From: Auanema rhodensis
Lineage: Eukaryota > Nematoda > Chromadorea > Rhabditida > Rhabditidae
Assembly: GCA_964057225.1 (NCBI GenBank)
Contig: OZ059898.1
Span: 12,549,767 to 12,613,766 of the forward strand
DNA length: 64,000 bases
Reading direction: 5' to 3'
Under the pieces are notes generated by a model. The model made no database searches and was not told the DNA's origin. It was given only the letters and a program-made list of their open reading frames with translations. Each line of letters begins with the position of its first letter. The first letter of the stretch is position 1. Shown one piece after another: positions 55,126-64,000 of this stretch. Both the position numbers and the translations under genes were made by a program.

Positions 55126-56456
55126 TACCGGTCCATCCAATTCGTCTCTCTCAAGCACATTTTCATGTTTTTCCATTTGAAGTTTTTTGATTACATCACA
55201 CTCCTTTCATTTTTTATCTCTTTATTTCTCAAATCATCATCTACTTCAAAGACCTTGTTGCTCTACATTCAACTTCATTTTCCAATTAAATTCGAATTTT
55301 CTATCCCACTTTTCTCCTCCATTCATGCTCTCAAGGTACGACACTTTGTCTCTATCGTCTGGCCCCTCTTATTTACGTGACATTGTCACATAACTCGGTT
55401 CATCTTCGAGCTTTAAATTTATAGTATTTTTCGATATTGAATTTCATCAATCTTCTACAGTTTTTAAGAAAAAAATTCTATTTTAAGGTTGACCTCATTC
55501 GTTAATAACTGACAGATTTCCGTTTTTTTTTTGTCCGTGGTTGTCAAATCCTTTCATATAACAGCTCACTCTTCATGTTGTATTGTATGCATCCGTATCC
55601 CACTTCGATTCATATAGCTTGATGTCGCAAAACTCCATTCTAGGTAACATTCCATATAAGGGGTAAATTTATAAAACATCGTCTACGATTAACTAAAACT
55701 TACATCTCGAATGAATCAGCTTTGGCTCAGAAAACTTTGACTAGGTCATTATGACTTGTTAAAGCTTACTGGATTCTAGCATCATTCTTTTCCATTTCTG
55801 GCTAATTGTATTCCAAACTTCTATTTGTGCCTGGATTTTCGAAACTAATGCTTCATTCATATAGGATTTTGCAAATTTTACGTGAACACTCAGACAGATT
55901 GTTAGCAATTAGAAGTTGAAGAAACTAGGAGCGTAATCAGGCCCCTTCTCACTCTCTTCCCCTCCTAGTGGTATAGCTCAAACACGGTGTAGCTAACAGG
56001 CATCCCATCGAATCCCTTCACAACCCTCACCACCATTCTTGGATACTACAAAGGGCTTTCCTTTGCAAAATCAAGCCTTTACTCAATCTTCACCGTTCCG
56101 GAAATCCAACCTCTGATCCGTTATCGTTCAACGTAGACCCCAAAATTGTTCATCCATTCATACATTGTTACCTTGTATCTTTGACATCATACATTTCTTT
56201 CTTTGCCAAATCATATTCTCATTATCGTATAATTGTGAATATATGGATTTTATCTTTATAAGTGTTCAATTTTTTCAAACAAACAGACGAACGCACAGTT
56301 ACACGCACAGTTACACGCAACACCGGAAATATTAAAAATACAAAAAAATTTGTGAAGCTCACAATACATTAAGAATGGAGACCTAAGTGTTGATATACCC
56401 TATTAGAAAAAATGTTTATGGTTTGGTCTTAGGTTTTAATCAAAGAGATTGAGAAC
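55126..56456. other. Convergent 3' region
   Basis: Lies between nlf-1 and gsr-1, which converge. It holds the nlf-1 3' untranslated region, T-rich sequence and a short direct repeat, CGCACAGTTACA, at about 56291-56317. No gene was seen. Confidence 0.45.
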
Positions 56457-58897
<2,441 letters not shown>

Positions 58898-59800
58898 TTA
58901 GAAAATAAAGAATCGTCCGATCAAGAGAATGAAACCGAATACTCCTAAAGAGACAGCAACTTTGAAGAAAGTCGATCTGAAAATAAATTGTTTTAATTAC
59001 CTAGGAAATATGAGAAAAATGTACCTTCTATTCAAAGCTTTAGCATCCTCTCTATACTTTTTACTTAAACCAGATAAGTCAGAAGCACGAGATTCGAGAA
59101 CTGAAAAAGATAATTTATAACTTATCTGAAATGCAACTAACTATTCAGAGCTTCTCCCCTATGTATAACGTCCTCAATGTTGCTAACCATAATCCTTGCT
59201 ACATCTTGTAATTCGTTGGATACTGCGGACATAGCATATCTAATAAAAAAAATAAAAAATAAGTTTTATAATATAGATATACCTGCTCCTATCCGCGAAT
59301 TTCCCTTTGGCTTGTTGAATATATTGATCTATAATTAGCTATGTATTACTACAATACTCTATAAACATACCGAATTCTAAGAAATGATACGGCCTAACCA
59401 CTTGATCGATGCGAAAAGCATTTTGATTTAAAAATTCCTGTCCAATATCTTCCAAATAGGCAAAAGCCTGCTTGCGAGGAAAATTTCTGTCACATAAACA
59501 AAGACAGCAAATAGATTGTTTGATGACATAGCTCAAATGATAAAAATAATGTTAATAAGAAAATGAAAATTTCTTACTGAAACATATATGGTCCTGATTC
59601 GACAGACTGCATTTGTGGAGCATTTTGTAACTTTTTGAAAAGCATTTTAGCCTGATTAGAATATTTTACCAAGTTAGTATCTCCCTTAAATATGCTTAAT
59701 TACTACTTCAGTAAGAAACAAAACTAACTCCCTCTCCTCCTTCAATAGACGTAGCAAGAATCAAACCATCCCGAACTCTAGCTATAAGAGTTAATTCCAT
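58898..59800 (-). CDS. sec-22: Vesicle-trafficking R-SNARE SEC22
   Basis: SEC22 drives fusion of vesicles between ER and Golgi. The start at 59800 directly follows an ATTTTAG acceptor and reads MELTLIARVRDGLILATS, the longin-domain start. Then come QMQSVESGPYMF, RKQAFAYLEDIGQEFLNQN, FRIDQVVRPYHFLEF, the SNARE stretch with MSAVSNELQDVARIMVSNIE and GEALN, SRASDLSGLSKKYREDAKAL, and the C-terminal membrane anchor VAVSLGVFGFILLIGRFFIF, stopping at 58898. About six exons and roughly 210-215 residues match the family. It is the middle gene of three in tandem on the minus strand. Confidence 0.93.
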
Positions 59801-60127
59801 CTAAAATATCATTTAGGTGAATTTCTTGAACTAGACATATAAATAAGGTTATACCAAGCGTACAAAAACGATAACAAATTTTATCACCAAGATTTACCGA
59901 TTTACAAATTTAATTTACAGAGGTTTTAATATGGTAACAGTAGTTTTAAAAGCAAAAGCTCCAACACGTCGAGTAAGGGAATCGCGCGTTTTACATTCAC
60001 GACAAATTGCGTACCATAGCACAGGAAATGAAATAGCTCAAGTTCGATTCATCACATAGCAAGAAATACAAATACTGTTTCACAGATATAAAATTAAATT
60101 TCACAAATAAAAATTTTGGATTAATAC

Positions 60128-61457
60128 TTACAAGCAACCTTCTTCAATACCGGTTTCGGATATATCCGTAGCTTCTGGAAATAACGATTAGGAAATATTT
60201 AAATACCTATGAATCATACCGTTTTCGCTGTCGGTCTCCACCTCTCTTAATTTTACATGGTTATGAAATTGAAACACAAGATCGGCAAATCTCATTTTGG
60301 CGGAGAGCTGTAAAGAGCATTACATAAAAAACGATTTCCAAGAAAAAAAAAGTAATAATCACCATTTCTACGTCATTATTCTTTTTGGTATTCTGATCTA
60401 GGTCAACATTTACAGGATAATTCTGAAAAAAAATGAAAATAGATACAAAACTTTAGAATCATAAAATACTTCGGGTTCAGGATCATTGTTACTCCTGCTC
60501 GAACTAGGAATAGCTTCAGTAATCTTCTAAAATATCAGTACTTGTAAGTCTTAAAAGTTCAAATTACAGTAGCAGATGCGGATACTGACACAGACAGACG
60601 CCTGGTGCACTTAGAAATTTTAGCTACAGGAGAACAATTTTCCGTTTTGTTGATCTAAAACAAGGAAAAAATATTGTTATCAAGGATATACAAGAAATAC
60701 CGATTTTCTCTTCTCAAGTTTTCTCCGGACTGGATTAGCATTCCTGTGATAATAAATATACACTAATAAATATAAATAGAATATTTACTTTGTAACTCTT
60801 TTTACTAATTTGGGCGCTTTTTTGGAAATAAGTTCCATTGGTTCCCATTCAGGAGTATCCTCGCCAATATCAGAATCAAATAAATCTAAGAATCTGAATA
60901 GTCAGAATGAACAATTTGAATGTAATACCCGAGTCAGAAGAAGTATCAGATAGAAACATTCTATTGTAATAAGCGAAAGAGTTGTCCCTATATCTATCAG
61001 CAAATCCAGAGTCATTATTCCTGAAATAATATGCATATATTATATACAAGAGATCCGTTTTTACGTCTTTTTTGACCCCTTTCTCTCCGGAGCTACAGGA
61101 GACAGTCCTTCACTATCATCAAACGAACGATCGCGGAACAAAGATCTCCTAGAGAAGTTAAACTTCATAGGGAAAGAAATTTTAAAAACAGCGCAAGGAT
61201 TTAAGTCTATATTCTTACCTAATTCGAGATACGTTCGGAGACTCATCAACAGCTCCCAGCCTAGCTCTGGTTACTACAGTTCCAGTTGGCATATGAACGT
61301 AAGTGCCATTATCACGTGGCACGTGAGATAAAAGACTAGCATTATCTTGAAGCTAGAAATTGAAATTTCAAGTGGAAATTAGCATAAGGTATTGATCTAC
61401 CTGTTTTTTATTAAAAATATCAAAAGGAGTACGAGCTGGAGAACTCATGTCGATCAT
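60128..61457 (-). CDS. Unidentified Ser/Lys-rich protein with destruction-box-like motif
   Basis: About eleven short exons give roughly 300 residues. Exon 1 (61457-61401) reads MIDMSSPARTPFDIFNKKQ; exon 2 is 61352-61219. Exon 2 ends with RARLGAVDESPN, a good match to the APC/C destruction box (RxxLxxV...N). Later segments are SLFRDRSFDDSEGLSP, an acidic SDTSSDS..FLDLFDSDIGEDTPEWEPMEL, then basic KKAPKLVKRVTK and RRKLEKRKS. A Ser-rich stretch (RRLSVSVSASAT) and a C-terminal segment, AKMRFADLVFQFHNHVKL, follow; the gene ends EEGCL. Several SP/TP sites are present. There is no signal peptide, membrane segment or known fold. The composition suggests a nuclear, cell-cycle-regulated protein such as a securin, sororin or shugoshin-like factor, but I do not recognise it. 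It lies 327 bp upstream of sec-22 on the same strand. Confidence 0.75.
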
Positions 61458-62102
61458 AGTACAATTGGTTAAATATTATAATATTCAAAAACAAATAAAA
61501 AAAATAAACAAAGATGATAAAGTTGCTCTCTTTGTAATTACCTAGAAAAGAAAAGTAATATAAATTAATCAAGTTCTTGGAAGGACTCTTTTTTACAACC
61601 TTTAAATAAAAACAATTACCGTAAGATAAATTTTAGAAGTTACCGTAACCGAAGAAGAGATTAAGTAAGAGTAAACAAAAATTTTGAAAACTTAGGCAAA
61701 AAATAGAGAAATAAAGATAGTTTTGGAATAAAAAAGCATTAGAAAACATAGTATAAGATATGTTAGACTATTAAAACAATGCTTAGACAGGATTTGATAA
61801 TCATATAATGTGCCCAGATCCTATTATCCAAGTGTAATTTGAGCCTACTATAACTACTACTTATTCATAGTTTATGAACTACTTGTGAACAATGTCATTT
61901 GATTATAGAACAATAGAAGAGAGTTTATGGGAAAGTGGTTAAGAAACTGATGTTAGGTAATATACCCACATTTGATAGCTTACATATGTATATGAACAAC
62001 CGATTACTGCCCAGAAATGAATAGCAAATTATTTGAAATTTGAGGTTTGTACGTGAAAACGTGAAAATCAAATATGATCAACCAGTTCATTTTTAAAACA
62101 AA
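61458..62102. other. Divergent promoter region
   Basis: 645 bp between the leftward destruction-box gene and rightward PPP1R11, so it probably serves both. An ACGTGAAAACGTGAAAA motif pair lies at 62053-62069, close to the PPP1R11 start. Confidence 0.45.
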
Positions 62103-62704
62103 ATGGAATCTAATGCGGCTGCAAATATCGGATCTGTTAACAGTAGTAGTACAACCGTTACTGTCCCTAATGAATCGGTTCGTTTATTATAATAGGAAGG
62201 CTATAGTGAATTAGATAACTTATAAAATTCCCTCATTTTTTACTTTGTTACTTTCTTTTATTTATAATCAGCATTTTTCAACAATACAGTTGTTTATTAG
62301 GGAAATTATGAACATGAGTTTTAGAGAGGGCAACAACCAGATCAACTCATTTTACGATTGCGATCATCACCACAAAAAAGCCCAAGAGTTTCGTTTGCCA
62401 ACGATGTTATTGGTATTTGTTCACATAAGTGAACAGTTTTTTCTATTATCAAATTATTGAAGATAACGAGCATCTTGGACGATTGAAATCTAACTGTTGT
62501 TGTATTTACGTTAGACCTCGAGTATGGGATGATCCATCCACGTGGGAACAAGATGAACACGAGGTGAATAATTCTTTTTTTCCCCGATATTTTCTCACTC
62601 AACTATTCGCAATTTAGACAGATCACTGTCGTGGTCATACTTTGCCAGACCCTGCGAAACAGCCGAAAAGAGATAATAATGAACATGGTAATAATTGTTG
62701 TTGA
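62103..62704 (+). CDS. Protein phosphatase 1 inhibitor-3 / PPP1R11 homologue
   Basis: Four exons: 62103-62177, 62325-62412, 62463-62563, 62618-62704. Phases agree, giving 116 residues. PPP1R11 binds and inhibits protein phosphatase 1, and the mammalian protein has also been reported as an E3 ubiquitin ligase. The PP1-docking and signature region is clear: [19 protein letters not shown] followed directly by [14 protein letters not shown]. An acidic stretch, a HCRGHTLP segment (the family's C/H-rich second half) and a basic Lys/Arg tail follow. The first exon is Ser/Thr/Asn-rich and unconserved. The final Cys-Cys before the stop is unusual. Intron 2 is only 50 nt. Confidence 0.9.
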
Positions 62705-63447
62705 ATATAATTGTAACTATTTTATAAAGATTTTTTTCTTTTTCTTCTAACATATTTACCAGAAATGGTTAGATTATTCTTATATATTATTTAAAGCATG
62801 TAGAACAAGCAATATGCTTTCTGTTTATCATATAATTTCGCGATAAGACTTAACCAGTCAATCGATTTAAGAAAATTTTCATTCGTCTACTTTTGATCGA
62901 CAATATCCATATGCGGATGATGTTTCGTTTACTTTGCTACACATAGATGAACGTCATTTGCCTTTGCTGTCCAACGTCTCCTTCTATTTATAACGTCTGC
63001 TATCTCTATAAGAAGAGCCTGCATGTTCTATTGATTGATTAAGAGATGTTCCTTTTCTGTTTGATCTTGTATGCCGTCGTACTAAGCCAAGCCATCGTAA
63101 TGTTTGTTCAACCTCCAAATGCCGTTTGTTAACCTGAGCCACTTTCTAATGGCTCTGACCACCACATACCCTATTCCTCTTTGATTCTATTTTTGGCTTG
63201 GTCTTTATAAGTATGCTTTCCTAGTCTAAGAAAAGATGGCAATTCATGCAAGTTTCGTGTACTACTCTTATCATATTATTTTGTTTAAAAACCATCATAT
63301 TAACTGAAGTTTTCAAGTTTGTATTTCAACAACTTCAACAAATCAAGTTATCTTTTTTTGTGATATTATCGATTAGCGTCTGTATTTTTTCAATTGTGCT
63401 CAGCCGTATATCACTCATACTATACCCCACCTAATTTTCATTTTCAG
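62705..63447. other. Spacer before carboxylesterase gene
   Basis: 743 bp with no supported gene. The end is T-rich and closes with TTTTCAG immediately before the next ATG, consistent with a trans-splice acceptor. Confidence 0.45.
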
Positions 63448-63660
63448 ATGAAGAAATTACTATTTTCATTTCTATTACTTGTATTTCTAACAGTAGCAAA
63501 CTGCGATGGTGATAAGGATAGTAAGAGCAAAGGACCTATCGTGTCTACTCCATTCGGAGATATAGAGGGATTTGAATACACAACTCATAACAACGTAGAT
63601 GTTAATGTATTTTTGGGAATTCGTTATGCAGAAGCACCAGATCATATATTCAGATTTGAG
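63448..63660 (+). CDS. Type-B carboxylesterase family protein, first coding exon (partial)
   Basis: Seventy-one codons up to a good donor (GAG|GTAAGT); the gene continues beyond the window. A signal peptide (KKLLFSFLLLVFLTVANC) is followed by a charged linker and the family N-terminal signature: VSTPFGDIEGFEYTT and NVFLGIRYAEAP. The latter is the first beta-strand region and the FLGIPYA-type motif of carboxylesterases, cholinesterases and neuroligins. The catalytic Ser, Glu and His lie downstream, outside the window, so enzyme and adhesion-type members cannot be separated. The acceptor AG abuts the ATG. Confidence 0.85.
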
Positions 63661-63744
63661 GTAAGTTACATTCCATAACTTAAGGTGTCTGTATCTGTTT
63701 AAATCTCATCCATCTCTATATTTCTGTTGTATGTTCCTTTATTA

Positions 63745-63946
63745 TATACAGTCAAGTGCGATAAAAGTCGGACACTAGAAAATCAAAAAGTTCAAAACTT
63801 CTTTACTAAACTACAAAAAAGGAAAATTTATCAAGTTTTGATAGCTTCTTTTCATGATATAACTTATTAAAATAATTATTTGTAGAAGAGCAAAGTTTTT
63901 CTCTTGTCCTCTGAAGGTGTCCGATTTTCATCGCACAGTTTGTATA
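63745..63946. mobile_element. Mariner/Tc1-type MITE
   Basis: Inverted ends face each other about 200 bp apart: TATACAGTCAAGTGCGATAA followed by AAGTCGGACAC on the left, and GTGTCCGATTTTCATCGCAC followed by AGTTTGTATA on the right. The reverse complement of the right end matches the left at most positions through GTGCGAT and TCGGACAC. TA flanks both ends, as after mariner/Tc1 insertion. The interior has no transposase, so it is non-autonomous. It sits in the first intron of the carboxylesterase gene. Confidence 0.88.
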
Positions 63947-64000
63947 AATTTCGACATATTGCATTGGCTGTCACGAAGAGTTGAAAAAATGGAAATACCT

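Overview
The window looks like nuclear DNA of a nematode. It is AT-rich, with many small introns (commonly about 45-100 nt, TTTCAG-type acceptors). Several genes have a splice acceptor 0-25 nt before the start codon, as expected for spliced-leader trans-splicing. The gene set also fits: an NLF-1 homologue, a nuclear receptor with a C-terminal zinc-finger domain and no ligand domain (ODR-7-like), a ShKT-domain secreted protein, and gsr-1-type glutathione reductase. I cannot name the species. Gene models were built by hand from splice sites, reading phase and family motifs. For most genes the exon lengths and phases add up exactly.

Layout. 1.8-3.2 kb (+): single-pass membrane protein with a SEA-like ectodomain. 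3.5-4.0 kb (-): small unidentified coiled-coil protein. 4.4-8.3 kb (-): FATP-type very-long-chain acyl-CoA synthetase. 11.0-14.1 kb (-): rhodopsin-class, probably peptide-type GPCR. 14.1-35.1 kb: a 21 kb stretch without a convincing gene, containing microsatellites, an 11-copy 22-bp tandem repeat and a decayed mariner transposon. 35.1-36.4 kb (+): stomatin. 36.8-38.8 kb (-): ODR-7-like nuclear receptor. 40.5-41.5 kb (+): secreted ShKT protein. 41.5-51.4 kb: pyrimidine-rich non-coding DNA. 51.5-55.1 kb (+): NLF-1/FAM155, the NALCN channel localisation factor. 56.5-61.5 kb (-): head-to-tail row of gsr-1, sec-22 and an unidentified nuclear-looking protein with a destruction-box-like motif. 62.1-62.7 kb (+): PPP1R11/inhibitor-3. 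63.4 kb to the edge (+): first coding exon of a type-B carboxylesterase, whose first intron carries a mariner-type MITE.

The neuronal or sensory genes (GPCR, NLF-1, ODR-7-like) lie in or beside the long non-coding tracts. The housekeeping genes (gsr-1, sec-22, PPP1R11) are packed closely at the right end. No rRNA, tRNA, CRISPR array or prokaryotic operon was seen. The most unusual non-genic features are the 22-bp repeat, whose core resembles short ACGT-containing motifs scattered through other spacers, and the opposite purine/pyrimidine strand bias of the two large non-coding regions.
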